DNA from: Clostridia bacterium
GTDB taxonomy: Bacteria > Bacillota > Clostridia > Oscillospirales > CAG-272
Direction of reading: 5' to 3'
DNA length: 64,000 bases
NCBI GenBank assembly: GCA_017456905.1
Contig: JAFTIL010000010.1
Coordinates: forward strand, 1-64,000
This document shows, in pieces, positions 55,983 through 64,000 of this stretch. Below the pieces are notes generated by a model. It was given only the letters and a program-made list of their open reading frames with translations, searched no databases and had not been told where the DNA came from. The position numbers and the translations under genes are program-made. How positions within the stretch are numbered: the first letter of the stretch is position 1; each line of letters opens with the position of its first letter.

Positions 55983-56009
55983 AAAGCGTGGTTTACGCCA
56001 CGCTTTTTT
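55981..56009. terminator. Bidirectional terminator between hemW and thiN
   Basis: Arms AAAAAAGCGTGG and CCACGCTTTTTT around TTTACG, T-runs on both strands, between convergent genes. Confidence 0.93.
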
Positions 56010-56634
56010 ACACGTCTCTCGACTCAATGATAAAAATACTGCCCTTTTTCACGGAGATCAGCACCACGTTGCCCGTGATCTCGTTGGAGACGGCATACTG
56101 CAAACGGCGCTTGAGGGTCTGGTTTTTCAAGGGATATTTGCCTCCCTCCATGGACACACCCTTGACGGTCTCGTCGGCGGCGAGGATGGAAATGTATTTG
56201 TAGCCGCTACGGGCGATGAGGGTGGAGGAGGACTTCAGATAATGCACGCGGTTCTGGCCGTCGGTCATGTATCCGTGAAGCCCTCGCAGGCACATATCCT
56301 CCAAAATGCCAAGGTTGGATAGCCCATGATCCAGCCGTCCGCTGAGGCCGCCGATGACAATGATCTCGTCAGCACCCGCCTCCACGGCGATCTCCAAAGC
56401 GATCTGGGTGTCGGTCAGATCCTTTTCGGCAGGGACTTCGCGAATGTCTCTCACGTCGTCGCGGGGCACGCGTCCGATGGAATCAAAATCTCCGATGAGG
56501 ATATCCACGCGCTCGCCCAGCCTTTGGGCGTTATGATACCCCGAATCGGCGGCGATACAAAGATCCTCTGCCTTGGGGTGCTCGGTGATGTTGTCGGGAT
56601 GGATAACACCTCCCGTATAAATAAATGCGCGCAT
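56008..56634 (-). CDS. thiN: Thiamine diphosphokinase
   Basis: 208 residues from ATG 56634 after AGGAGGAG. Converts thiamine to thiamine diphosphate with ATP. Segments: AADSGYHNAQRLG, DILIGDFDSIG, PAEKDLTDTQIAL, GADEIIVIGGLSGRLDHGLSN and a closing beta strand region GCYKYISI-like SGYKYISILA. Complements the ThiT importer controlled by the TPP riboswitch. Confidence 0.95.
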   Translation of the reverse strand: MRAFIYTGGVIHPDNITEHPKAEDLCIAADSGYHNAQRLGERVDILIGDFDSIGRVPRDDVRDIREVPAEKDLTDTQIALEIAVEAGADEIIVIGGLSGRLDHGLSNLGILEDMCLRGLHGYMTDGQNRVHYLKSSSTLIARSGYKYISILAADETVKGVSMEGGKYPLKNQTLKRRLQYAVSNEITGNVVLISVKKGSIFIIESRDV

Positions 56635-56793
56635 AAGCTCTCCTCCTGCCATGGTGTTTTGTGAATGAATTATAGCATATTTTCAAGTGTCCGTCAAGGT
56701 GTGAATGGCAAAAATCCCCGCATCTCCGTCATTTTGTTCAAAAAATATGTTGGCAACCTGTGAAAATTTTTATAAAAAACTTGAAAAAACCTC

Positions 56794-56822
56794 TTGCAAA
56801 TCAAAAAGTTTTGTGGTATGAT
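56794..56822 (+). promoter_or_regulatory. rpsT promoter and leader
   Basis: TTGCAA (56794-56799), 17 bases, TATGAT (56817-56822). The 90-base leader has a TACCC/GGGTA stem around a 9-base loop and could be an S20 autoregulatory site. Confidence 0.75.
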
Positions 56823-56912
56823 ATAAAGGTATATGTGAGCCTTGCCGCATACCCTCTCATATGGGGTAGGGTTGGAACATAGTTTATTACGATGTAATAG
56901 GAGGTAAAGATC

Positions 56913-57179
56913 ATGCCTAATATTAAGTCTGCAAAGAAGCGTGTAAAGGTTACCGCTACCAAGACCCTTCAGAACAAGATGTTCCGTTCTCAGATGAAGA
57001 CCGTTGTGAAGAAGTACGAGGCCGCTGTTGCTGCCGGTGATATCGCCGCTGCTCAGGAGCTGTATAAGGCTGCCGTCAAGAAGATCGACGTGGCTGCTTC
57101 CAAGGGCATCATTCACAAGAACAGTGCGGCTCACAAGAAGAGCGCCTTCACCAAGGCTCTCAACTCCATGAACGCATAA
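56913..57179 (+). CDS. rpsT: Ribosomal protein S20
   Basis: 88 residues with TAGGAGG before the ATG. Starts MPNIKSAKKRVKVTATKT and continues as one long basic helix with VKKIDVAASKGIIHKNSAAHKKSAF and final LNSMNA (shown in part). Highly biased codons. Confidence 0.98.
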   Translation: MPNIKSAKKRVKVTATKTLQNKMFRSQMKTVVKKYEAAVAAGDIAAAQELYKAAVKKIDVAASKGIIHKNSAAHKKSAFTKALNSMNA

Positions 57180-57208
57180 GTTTTGTTTGAGACAAACTAA
57201 GTACCATA

Positions 57209-57247
57209 AAAATCCTTTCGTGAGCTCTCACCCTCACGGAGGGATTT
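57209..57247 (+). terminator. rpsT terminator
   Basis: Hairpin AAAAATCC...GGATTTTT with an inner CGTGAG/CTCACG stem. Confidence 0.88.
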
Positions 57248-57333
57248 TTATTTTGTGACCACCTTTGAAAACTATCTTGTGTCATAATGCACAAATCTTT
57301 TAAAAACCCCTTTTCAAAAAAAGGAAAATGATG

Positions 57334-57339
57334 TATAAT
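57334..57339 (+). promoter_or_regulatory. -10 box of the second surface protein gene
   Basis: TATAAT with a weak TTTTCA 17 bases upstream (57311-57316), 34 bases before the start. Confidence 0.6.
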
Positions 57340-57373
57340 AAAACAAAGAGTTTTTTGTTAGAAAGGAGAAGGC

Positions 57374-59203
57374 ATGAAACGAAGGACCTGTATCTTACGT
57401 TCGTTGTGCGGTTTTTTGACCGTACTGCTTTTCTGTGCCCTTCCCCTGACGGTTATTGCATCTGAGGCCATCATGCCCCAAGCCATAGATTTGCGCCGTG
57501 CGCCCTATATTTTTTCTATTGATATGATCACGAACGGTACGGGTGTGGGCGGTACTTCTTCCATTCGCATATATAACGACTTTGTTTTCCCCGAAAGCGG
57601 TGTCCTGACCATGAAGGGTTGGATCGCTACTGATGAGGGCATTGATCATTATGAATATGCCTGGATTTCGGGTCTCTCCCGTGTGCCTGTTTGGGAGACG
57701 GCTCCAAATATGACCATCGTTGCCCGTCCTGATCTTGCCGCCGCGGAAATTCCATATCCCGGAGGGCATGGTACGGCAGGCTTCTCCTTTGACGTTTGTC
57801 CGCCCGATGGAATAGACGACGGCTACTACGATCTGTATGTGCGTGCTGTTACGGGAGACGGCGTGGGTTGTGACATGGTGCTGTTTTCCCATATGATGTA
57901 CGGTACGCCCGATTATGATGACGGAGAAATGCATAAGATCTCTTTCCCCCGTCTTAAAAAGACGGCGGGTGCTTTGACAAACGCCACGGTTACCGATGCG
58001 GGTCTTGTGATAACGAATGAATCTATGGTGGCGCTGGGTGCTCTTGAGCTGGGTGAGTTTGACCGCGTAAGGATCACCTATACCCTCAGCCAACGCTATA
58101 CCGACGGCAGACAGGCCTTGATTGGCTTCAAGTCAGCCGCAGATCACCTGTATGGAAACGGGGAAGGGCAGTACGATCTGACCAACCACCTGACGGCGCT
58201 TCCCTTGAATACAAGCACGACCGAACCGCAGACCGCCGAGCTGGATCTTTCCAAGGTGGATCTTACCGCTCATGAAAGCCTGTATCTGGCTTCGTATATC
58301 AAGGACGATGTGACCTTGACCGTTCATGAGATCGAACTGACCTATCGTGGCAAGGGTTACGACAGGACCGCCGCCAAGATCTATTTCTCCTTGGATATTG
58401 TCAATCGTTATTCGGGCATTAACAAAGTAGACCTCAAGGGTGTTCAGGATCCCGTCATGGGTGAGGTGCTCCGCATAGAGGTCAATGAAGAGACCAACGA
58501 TCCCTACGCTCATTTTAATGCTTCCGCACTTTTAAGTGAATACGATCTTCGCCTCAACGCCGATGATTATCAGTATATGGTGGTTCTGGCGCGGGCAAAC
58601 AAGGATAATACCCACAGCAGCATGACCTTTTATCTCTGCGCAGGCTCCATTCTCGGAGCTACGGAGGCCTGTACTTATAGCCATCAGCTCATCAAGGACG
58701 GACAATGGCATTATTACGTTTTTGATCTGACCGCCAGGGAAAACTGGAAGGGCAACATCAACGGTTGGCGTTTTGATATCATCAACGGCGACTCCGCCGT
58801 GGGCAATTACGTAGACTTCGCCACCATTCAATTCTTCCGCACCCCCGAGGCGGCGGCCGCCGCGGCGAAGGCCTCGGTTACTCAAAACGTCACCCCCCAT
58901 GCGTTGGGTATGCCTGCGGTGGTGAGAGACGACACGGAGGAGACCATCGTTTCGGATGCCCCTATGACCTTTAAGGATGGGGAATGGTTTGAAGAGACCA
59001 CAGCCCCCGAAACTCAGCCCGCGACTTCGCCCGAGGAGACACGGCCTCACGAGCCTGTGGTGACTCAGCCCCAGACTCAGTTCATCACCGAGGCCGAATC
59101 TGAAAACCCCAAGGGCAGTTGTGGCTCTGTGATCTCCGTGGGCGCCGTGGCCTTGCTTGCCGTGGCAGGCGGCCTTATGCTTTGCAAGAAAAAGAAAGAG
59201 TAA
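57374..59203 (+). CDS. Cell-surface protein sharing the C-terminal anchor of the 1500-residue protein
   Basis: 609 residues; GAAAGGAG before the ATG and a signal peptide ending VIASE. The body has beta-sandwich-like modules: GWIATDEGIDHYEYAWISG, a central RGKGYDRTAAKIYF, and near 470-500 the same pattern as in the large protein (KDGQWHYYVFDLTARENW, WRFDIINGDS, VDFATIQFFRTPEAA). After a Thr/Pro linker (TTAPETQPATSPEETRP in part) come KGSCGSVIS, a hydrophobic segment and KKKKE. The shared ending suggests that the same surface-attachment system handles both. Function unknown. Confidence 0.8.
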   Translation: MKRRTCILRSLCGFLTVLLFCALPLTVIASEAIMPQAIDLRRAPYIFSIDMITNGTGVGGTSSIRIYNDFVFPESGVLTMKGWIATDEGIDHYEYAWISGLSRVPVWETAPNMTIVARPDLAAAEIPYPGGHGTAGFSFDVCPPDGIDDGYYDLYVRAVTGDGVGCDMVLFSHMMYGTPDYDDGEMHKISFPRLKKTAGALTNATVTDAGLVITNESMVALGALELGEFDRVRITYTLSQRYTDGRQALIGFKSAADHLYGNGEGQYDLTNHLTALPLNTSTTEPQTAELDLSKVDLTAHESLYLASYIKDDVTLTVHEIELTYRGKGYDRTAAKIYFSLDIVNRYSGINKVDLKGVQDPVMGEVLRIEVNEETNDPYAHFNASALLSEYDLRLNADDYQYMVVLARANKDNTHSSMTFYLCAGSILGATEACTYSHQLIKDGQWHYYVFDLTARENWKGNINGWRFDIINGDSAVGNYVDFATIQFFRTPEAAAAAAKASVTQNVTPHALGMPAVVRDDTEETIVSDAPMTFKDGEWFEETTAPETQPATSPEETRPHEPVVTQPQTQFITEAESENPKGSCGSVISVGAVALLAVAGGLMLCKKKKE

Positions 59204-59208
59204 AATAA

Positions 59209-59246
59209 AAAACAAAAGAACCAAGCATGCTTGGTTCTTTTGTTTT
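59209..59246. terminator. Bidirectional terminator between surface protein gene and fucI
   Basis: Arms AAAACAAAAGAACCAAGC and its complement around AT, with a T-run on either side. A relative with the same AAGAACCAAGC stem is at 62425-62464. Confidence 0.9.
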
Positions 59247-59290
59247 GAAAAAAGCGAAGAATCTAAAAGTCATAGACTCATGCGGTATGA

Positions 59291-61093
59291 TTATTTCTTG
59301 AACAGGGGACCGAAATTGGTACAGGCACGATAGTCCGCGCCCTCCTTATCCATGCCGAAGGCGTTCCATGCGGCGGGACGGAAGATCTTGTCCTCGTCCA
59401 CGTTGTGCATACACACGGGAATGCGAAGCATGGAGCAGAGGGTGATGAGGTCGGCACCGATGTGACCGTAGCTGATGGCGCCGTGGTTGGCACCCCAGTT
59501 GTTCATGACCTCGTAGGCGGTCTTGAAGGGAGATCCCTCGCGGCCGTCACAGCGGGGCGCGAACCAGGTGCAAGGCCAGGTGTAGTCGGTGCGTTTCCAC
59601 AGCGCGTCGGATACGTCTGCGGGCAGCTCCACAGTCCAGCCCTCGGCGATCTGCAATACGGGGCCAAGACCCTTGACGAGATTGAGACGGATCATGGTCG
59701 CGGGCATTTCGCATTTGGTCTCAAAGCGGGAGGAATAGCCGCCGCCACGGAAGTAGCCAAGATCGGCGTAGTTCCAGGTGGTGTTCTCCATGACTGCCTT
59801 TATGTCGGCCTCGGTCATGTCGTACCAGGGCTTCATGACACCGTTGCCGTCCTCGTCCTTGACAGCACCGCAAGCGTCCAGACAACAAGCACCCGAGTTG
59901 ATGAGATGGATGATACCGTTGGCATCCTTTGCCTTGCCGTCCATCTCGTAGCCCGTCACGCGCTTGACAGATTCGCCGCTCCAGTAGGTGCGCACGTCAG
60001 CGAACATCTGGGCGCGGTTGGTGAGCAGCTTCATGAAGAGCATACCGATGCCGTTGAGCACATCGTTCTCGGTGGCCAGGATGTAGGGCTCTCTCGCACC
60101 GTTCCAGTCGAAGGAGGTGTTGAGCATGGCCTCGGGGAAGTCACAGTTGGGGTAGAAGTCGGTCCATTGACGCTGGCCCTGGAAGCCTGCGGCGATGGCG
60201 TTGTGACCCACCATTTCTTCGCGGCAGGTGTCGGGCAGGTTCTTGTTGCCGTTCATGAGATCCTTGATGATGACCATCATCTTGGTGACGAATTCCCAGT
60301 CGGCGTCCTTCTGTTCACGGGTCTTTTGCAGCTCGGTGGGGTTCTTGTCAAAGCCCTCAATGCAGTTTGCCTTGACCCAGGCCAAAGCCTTTTCATATTC
60401 GGCTTTGTCGTAGATCTCCTCGGTCATGCGGCGGATGATCTCCACCTCGTCCACGGATTCCACACGCATACCGAGATAATCCTCAATGAAATCGGTGCTG
60501 ATAATGGAGCCGCCGATGCCCATGCAGATAGAGCCGATCTGCAAATAGGACTTCCCACGCATGGTGGTGGCGGCGATGGCGGCGCGACCGAAGCGCAAAA
60601 GCTTTTCCTTCACGTCCTCAGGAACGGTGGTATCGTCACAGTCCTGCACGTCATGGCCGTAAATACCGAAGGCAGGCAGACCCTTCTGGGCGTGGGTGGC
60701 GAGGACGGACGCGAGATATACCGCACCGGGTCTCTCGGTACCGTTAAAGCCCCAGACAGCCTTGATGGTATGGGGATCCATATCCATGGTCTCCGCACCG
60801 TAGCACCAGCAGGGGGTAACGGTGAGGGTAATGTCCACGCCCGCTTTGCGGAACTGATCGGCGCAGGCGGCGGCCTCTCCCACGCGGCCGATGGTGGTGT
60901 CGGAGATGACCACCTTGACGGGCTCGCCGTTGGAATATTTCAGATTTTCTTCAAAGAGCTTGGCGGCGGTGCGGGCCATGTTCATGGTCTGCTCCTCGAG
61001 AGACTCGCGAACGCCCAAAACGCCGCGTCTGCCGTCGATGGTGGGGCGGATGCCGATGACAGGGTAGCTTCCTACGTAACGATTGGTTGACAT
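59291..61093 (-). CDS. fucI: L-fucose isomerase
   Basis: 600 residues, as in E. coli FucI. It converts L-fucose to L-fuculose (also D-arabinose to D-ribulose) with Mn. Landmarks: [22 protein letters not shown] (in part), [57 protein letters not shown] and [51 protein letters not shown]. Conserved Glu and Asp in TENDVLNG and FDWNG regions are the metal ligands. GGAGG precedes ATG. No fucK, fucA or fucP in the window. AraC regulator upstream. Confidence 0.97.
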   Translation of the reverse strand: MSTNRYVGSYPVIGIRPTIDGRRGVLGVRESLEEQTMNMARTAAKLFEENLKYSNGEPVKVVISDTTIGRVGEAAACADQFRKAGVDITLTVTPCWCYGAETMDMDPHTIKAVWGFNGTERPGAVYLASVLATHAQKGLPAFGIYGHDVQDCDDTTVPEDVKEKLLRFGRAAIAATTMRGKSYLQIGSICMGIGGSIISTDFIEDYLGMRVESVDEVEIIRRMTEEIYDKAEYEKALAWVKANCIEGFDKNPTELQKTREQKDADWEFVTKMMVIIKDLMNGNKNLPDTCREEMVGHNAIAAGFQGQRQWTDFYPNCDFPEAMLNTSFDWNGAREPYILATENDVLNGIGMLFMKLLTNRAQMFADVRTYWSGESVKRVTGYEMDGKAKDANGIIHLINSGACCLDACGAVKDEDGNGVMKPWYDMTEADIKAVMENTTWNYADLGYFRGGGYSSRFETKCEMPATMIRLNLVKGLGPVLQIAEGWTVELPADVSDALWKRTDYTWPCTWFAPRCDGREGSPFKTAYEVMNNWGANHGAISYGHIGADLITLCSMLRIPVCMHNVDEDKIFRPAAWNAFGMDKEGADYRACTNFGPLFKK

Positions 61094-61295
61094 ATGGTTT
61101 TCCTCCTTGAATAGAATAAATGGCAGATTTTATGTTTTTCAAAACAGATCATCCCGATAATTAAATATCCGAAGAAACACACAAAAACTGGTTATTTTTT
61201 ATCAGTATATCAAAATGAAACTTTATTTTCCAATGAATTTATGACAAAAAATAAGCAATCTTTAACTTTTCTGCCGTAGTTTATCATTTTTATAT

Positions 61296-61336
61296 AAAAA
61301 CGAATACCCTGTCGGCTTGGAGCACAGAGTATTCGC
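61296..61336 (-). terminator. Terminator of the AraC-type regulator gene
   Basis: CGAATAC-C-CTGT paired with ACAG-A-GTATTCG, T-run on the minus strand. The gap 61094-61295 is AT-rich with no clear promoter that I can assign. Confidence 0.8.
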
Positions 61337-61358
61337 TTCTTCTATCATGTGGTATAAA

Positions 61359-62162
61359 TCATTTGATTCGAGTATCAATTGTTTGTCTGTATTCTCTGGG
61401 TGTCATCCCCTTGGCTATTCTGAAGGTGCGATTAAAGCTACTGAGTGTCGTAAAGCCGCATTGAATCGCAATGGATAATATACTGTCTTGGGTATTCGTC
61501 AGAAGATAGCAAGCCCTGTCCACCTTGATGGATTGAACGTATGTATAGAAAGGGAGGCCGACGGTCTGTGTAAAATATCGAGAAATATAGGCCGGATGAT
61601 AGCCAAGCGCTCCGGCCAATCCCTTCAAGGTACACGCTTCTGATATGTTATTCTCTAAGTAAATAAATATATCACGCAAAAGAACGGAATCTTTGGCAAC
61701 GTTATCTTCGGACGAGAAATCAATATCCTGATAAAACAAGCCACAGATCGTATACAGAAAACCTTTGATTGTGGCCATATCCTTGTTTTCATCCATGCTC
61801 ATGAACATTTGACGATAGAAGGTCGGAACTTCATGTATCAGGGGGGATGGGAGCTTGTATTTCATCAGTGAGTCGGAGACGGCGGCAATAAGATCGTTGG
61901 AAAAAACGCAAATGATACATTTACCACCGCCTTCTTGTGGGGAATCATAGCTGTGAAGTCTGTTTGGTTTTATGAGAACGAGATCTCCTTTCTTGAGCAG
62001 ATATTCCTGCTTCTCGATCCGCATATTCATTTCGCCGGATACCATGAGGACAAACTCATAGCATCGGTGCATATGCACGGGAAATACGTGGTTTTCACGC
62101 TCGTACAGCATAAAATGACCTGTTCCGATTCCGTGCTCTATTTCATATAACAAAGGCTCCAT
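61359..62162 (-). CDS. AraC-family transcriptional regulator with cupin-like sensor domain
   Basis: 267 residues, GGGGAGAAA before ATG. N-terminal beta-rich ligand domain (about 1-140) with HMHRCYEFVLMVSGEMNMRI and KKGDLVLIKPNRLHSY, then two C-terminal helix-turn-helix motifs with LKGLAGALGYHPAYISRYFTQTVG (in part) and LSIAIQCGFTTLSSFNRTFR. Its position upstream of fucI on the same strand suggests sugar-responsive activation of fucI, separated by a terminator. Confidence 0.93.
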   Translation of the reverse strand: MEPLLYEIEHGIGTGHFMLYERENHVFPVHMHRCYEFVLMVSGEMNMRIEKQEYLLKKGDLVLIKPNRLHSYDSPQEGGGKCIICVFSNDLIAAVSDSLMKYKLPSPLIHEVPTFYRQMFMSMDENKDMATIKGFLYTICGLFYQDIDFSSEDNVAKDSVLLRDIFIYLENNISEACTLKGLAGALGYHPAYISRYFTQTVGLPFYTYVQSIKVDRACYLLTNTQDSILSIAIQCGFTTLSSFNRTFRIAKGMTPREYRQTIDTRIK

Positions 62163-62276
62163 GCTTTTCTCCCCTTGGAATACTCATGGTTTTGTGTGAT
62201 CGGGATCACACCTATATCATAACAGAAAATCAAGATTTCGTCAAGTGTTAACCGAAATGAATGAGAGGAGTCTTCA

Positions 62277-62392
62277 TGCGAGCAAGCTCGCATATCTTCG
62301 GGCGGCGAATGCGAACCCCTGTTTGCGCTCTGGTTCAACCCATGTTTTCAGAATCACAGCGAAAGCGTGATCCGTTTCGCGCAAGCGCGAAA
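62277..62392. repeat. Cluster of short perfect palindromes
   Basis: TGCGAGC/GCTCGCA around AA (62277-62292), ATCACAGC/GCGTGAT around GAAA (62353-62371) and TTTCGCGC/GCGCGAAA around AA (62375-62392). Loop types resemble those at 15.9 and 63.4 kb. The 500-base gap 62163-62669 contains these, the next two entries and no ORF with a ribosome site. Confidence 0.65.
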
Positions 62393-62424
62393 GCGGAAGG
62401 GTCATCATCGTATACTTTCGTGAA

Positions 62425-62490
62425 AAACAAAAGAACCAAGCCAACGGCTTGGTTCCTTTGTTTTTGGCGGAGGGAGTAGGATTCTAATTG
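62425..62490 (-). repeat. Probable tRNA 3'-end remnant with its terminator
   Basis: On the minus strand an AGAATCCTACTCC-type T-arm/acceptor end followed by CTCCGCCA (62465-62490), then a terminator hairpin (62425-62464). Over the first 23 bases it matches the 3' end of tRNA-Ser(GGA) at 19 or so positions and shares CCA and the GATTC of the T-loop. The 5' part of a tRNA is absent. Confidence 0.55.
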
Positions 62491-62539
62491 AACACCTTTC
62501 CAAGCTCCATCCAAACTCTACTCAAACTTTTTCAGAATT

Positions 62540-62605
62540 AAGTGAAGAGTGAAGAGTAAAGAGTGAAAAGTGAAAAAGTAAAAGAGAGCAAGTCGTGTTC
62601 GACTT
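62540..62605. repeat. AGTGAAG direct repeats and hairpin
   Basis: AAGTGAAGAGTGAAGAGTAA and further AGTGAAA-like units (62540-62570), then a perfect hairpin AAAAGAGAGCAAGTCG/CGACTTGCTCTCTTTT around TGTT (62570-62605). Confidence 0.7.
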
Positions 62606-62669
62606 GCTCTCTTTTGGCTATTGACTATAATTTTGATACAAAGCTTGCTTGGGTATTTATGGGAAAAAA

Positions 62670-63101
62670 TCAAAAGCCGTACTGTGAAAAAGGGATGATT
62701 TCTGCCCGTAGCTTACTAACGAGAAAAGGATTGAGTTTGAGGGGAATATGACTTGACATACCCAGCAATTCAACCTGCTCTAAGCATAAAATAGAAAATC
62801 CGTCACATTCGTGAATTTTGAAATAGTATTCCCTGCTTGATCCATATTCCGAAAATTTTATTACAGATCTTTCGTGATCAAAGTCGCAGGATAGTTCGTC
62901 AATGTCAGTTGTATTTTTTAACTCGTTTATAATCTGTTCGCTTGACAGACAGACCTTGTAAACAAATTTTCGCATCATTGAATCATAATTTACAACATTA
63001 CTTGTCGCTTTGTAGTGGTTCTTATAAATTGGTATTGTTATTGCCAAAACGAGAGGAATGAGAAGCAAAAAGAAGAAAGCAACGAAAAACCAAGGCCACA
63101 T
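62670..63101 (-). CDS. Hypothetical membrane-anchored protein, 143 aa
   Basis: N-terminal helix (about 3-24, FFVAFFFLLLIPLVLAITIPIY) with the rest soluble and probably outside. GGAGGTG lies before the start on the minus strand. The body has EQIINELKNTTDIDEL and a C-terminal SKLRAEIIPFSQYGF. AT-rich. It lies in the repeat-rich segment between a tRNA remnant and tRNA-Ser, possibly acquired. No family recognised. Confidence 0.6.
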   Translation of the reverse strand: MWPWFFVAFFFLLLIPLVLAITIPIYKNHYKATSNVVNYDSMMRKFVYKVCLSSEQIINELKNTTDIDELSCDFDHERSVIKFSEYGSSREYYFKIHECDGFSILCLEQVELLGMSSHIPLKLNPFLVSKLRAEIIPFSQYGF

Positions 63102-63132
63102 AAATTCACCTCCATGAAATCATTATATCACA

Positions 63133-63168
63133 AAAACCGCAATCCCTTTGTATCAGAATTGCGGTTTT
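63133..63168. terminator. Stem-loop between hypothetical gene and palindrome array
   Basis: AAAACCGCAAT/ATTGCGGTTTT with a 14-base loop; T-run on the plus strand. Confidence 0.6.
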
Positions 63169-63325
63169 CTTTTGCCATAAACGTGATAAAAGGTGTCTAA
63201 ACAAGGGTAATTGCGAACAAAAGGTGTCCAAATGAATTGTATATTATTTTATGTAGTCAACATCTGTTCGATATATACCCCTCACTTTCACCAATATTAT
63301 ATCATATATTAGCAAAAGATTCAAT

Positions 63326-63500
63326 AGTGAAGTTGCGGCAAGCCGCAGTGAAGTTTGGACTTGCGCCCAAGTGAAGTATTGCGCCCTTGGCGCAAAGTGA
63401 AGTTAAGTGTTCCGCTTATCGTGCCGAAGGCACACTTCACGCACGAAGTGCGCTTCACTTGCGAAGCATACTTCACGTTCCGCTTGCGGAACACTTAGTT
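63326..63500. repeat. Array of short palindromes separated by AGTGAAGT
   Basis: AGTGAAGT at 63326, 63347, 63370 and 63396, then in reverse ACTTCAC at 63434, 63453(as CTTCACT) and 63470. Between them lie GCGGC/GCCGC, CTTG/CAAG, TTGCGC/GCGCAA, GTGCC/GGCAC, GCAC/GTGC and GTTCCGC/GCGGAAC palindromes with loops AA, CCTTG, GAAG, GAA and TT. No ORF here is credible. The stretch 63102-63544 is otherwise without genes. Confidence 0.85.
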
Positions 63501-63501
63501 C

Positions 63502-63542
63502 AAAAAAGCCTAATTTGTCTGGTAGACAAATTAGGCTTTTTT
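63502..63542 (-). terminator. tRNA-Ser terminator
   Basis: Long hairpin AAAAAAGCCTAATTTGTCT with complementary arm around GGT, T-run on the minus strand, two bases after the tRNA. Confidence 0.95.
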
Positions 63543-63544
63543 GT

Positions 63545-63636
63545 TGGCGGAGAGAGAGGGATTCGAACCCTCGTTGGGGTATTAGCCCAAACACGATTTC
63601 CAGTCGTGCGCCTTAGACCAGCTCAGCCATCTCTCC
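63545..63636 (-). tRNA. tRNA-Ser (anticodon GGA)
   Basis: 92 nt with encoded CCA. GGAGAGA pairs with TCTCTCC, the anticodon loop is CTGGAAA on a CACGA/TCGTG stem, long class-II variable arm, and T-loop TTCGAAT. Reads UCC and UCU codons. Confidence 0.98.
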
Positions 63637-63760
63637 ATCACTCTTTGGTGACCTGAATATTCTACCACAAAGATAGCGGTTTGTCAAGGGCTTTTTAAAA
63701 ATAATTTTTAAAAAATCGGGATAATTTTATGGCCGTCGGGGGATTTTTTTGAAAAACCTC

Positions 63761-63789
63761 TTGTGCAAACGCCAAAAATACTGTATAAT
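63761..63789 (+). promoter_or_regulatory. lepA promoter
   Basis: TTGTGC (63761-63766), 17 bases, TATAAT (63784-63789), 42 bases before lepA. Confidence 0.8.
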
Positions 63790-63831
63790 AGATAAGATAA
63801 ATAAGAAATCCATCCGAAAGGACGAACACAT

Positions 63832-64000
63832 ATGTCTCAGAATGAAAGAATGTCCCACATCCGCAATTTTTCCATCATTGCTCACATCGACCACGGTAAG
63901 TCCACCTTGGCTGACCGTATTCTGGAGCTGACCCAGACGCTGACCGAGCGCGAGATGGAGAACCGAGTGCTGGACAATATGGATCTTGAAAAAGAGCGCG
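63832..64000 (+). CDS. lepA: Elongation factor 4 (LepA), N-terminal part (cut by window edge)
   Basis: Start ATG 63832 with AAAGGACGAAC upstream. 56 residues visible: [24 protein letters not shown] carries the G1 motif (given in part: [15 protein letters not shown]), as in LepA GTPases, which back-translocate ribosomes. Remaining about 545 residues lie outside the window. Confidence 0.96.
   Translation, partial: MSQNERMSHIRNFSIIAHIDHGKSTLADRILELTQTLTEREMENRVLDNMDLEKER

Noticed and set aside
59405..61090. 561-codon frame antisense to fucI
   Set aside because: fucI matches a known enzyme over its full length.
63326..63500. CRISPR array
   Set aside because: Repeat unit of 8 bases, spacers of 13-18 palindromic bases, orientation reversal, and no cas genes.
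63387..63656. Open frames in the palindrome array and across tRNA-Ser
   Set aside because: They read through repeats and the tRNA gene, with no ribosome site and no family likeness.
63749..63931. 60-codon frame overlapping lepA start
   Set aside because: Out of frame with lepA and overlaps its promoter; lepA is clear from 63832.

Overview
The window is the replication-origin region of a low-GC-lineage (Clostridia-type) Firmicute of roughly balanced base composition, most likely an uncultured gut anaerobe; I cannot name a genus. The evidence is the oriC gene set (dnaA, dnaN, recF, remB, gyrB, gyrA, rpmH, rnpA, yidD, yidC, jag, mnmE, mnmG, rsmG, parA, parB), anaerobic pyruvate metabolism (single-chain pyruvate:ferredoxin oxidoreductase and pyruvate phosphate dikinase), an oxygen-independent style radical-SAM HemW, Gram-positive lipoproteins, ThiT with a TPP riboswitch, and near-consensus sigma-A promoters with AGGAGG ribosome sites.

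Layout. 1-16 kb (+ strand): 3' end of ppdK, small exported proteins, a PHP phosphoesterase, a TIM-barrel lipoprotein resembling glycosidases, a sugar isomerase-like protein, cysteine desulfidase cyuA, a minus-strand Thr/Pro-linker lipoprotein, a complete zur-znuACB zinc uptake operon behind a palindromic operator, and a heterodimeric ABC exporter. 16-24.5 kb (- strand): a zinc-ribbon protein and efp, riboswitch-controlled thiT, a class-I glutamine amidotransferase-like hydrolase, a membrane protein, then parB-parA-rsmG-mnmG with three parS sites. 24.8-28.4 kb (+): the PFOR gene. 28.6-40.3 kb (+): dnaA, oriC, dnaN, recF, remB, gyrB, a second DnaA-box cluster, mreC, mreD, gyrA. 40.3-46.4 kb (+): exported proteins, ending in a 1500-residue surface protein. 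46.8-52.7 kb (+): rpmH-rnpA-yidD-yidC-jag-mnmE. 52.7-64 kb: an acyl-CoA ligase, hemW, thiN(-), rpsT, a second surface protein, fucI and its AraC-type regulator(-), a repeat-rich stretch, tRNA-Ser(GGA)(-) and the 5' end of lepA.

How it works together. Chromosome replication and segregation (DnaA/oriC, clamp, gyrase, ParABS), RNA modification and ribosome assembly (MnmE/MnmG, RsmG, L34, S20, EF-P, RNase P), and membrane protein insertion (YidC, YidD, Jag) occupy the core. Exported proteins share acidic Thr/Pro linkers; the two big surface proteins share a cysteine-containing C-terminal membrane anchor.

The least explained material lies between genes: a modular family of dispersed palindromic repeats (an inverted-repeat hairpin, a larger palindromic module with ATCATA/TATGAT ends and a GC-rich hairpin module) at about ten sites, with compensatory changes in stems; an array of short unrelated palindromes punctuated by AGTGAAGT next to tRNA-Ser; a probable decayed tRNA 3' end about 1 kb away; and a second DnaA-box cluster with AAATGTC repeats after gyrB.
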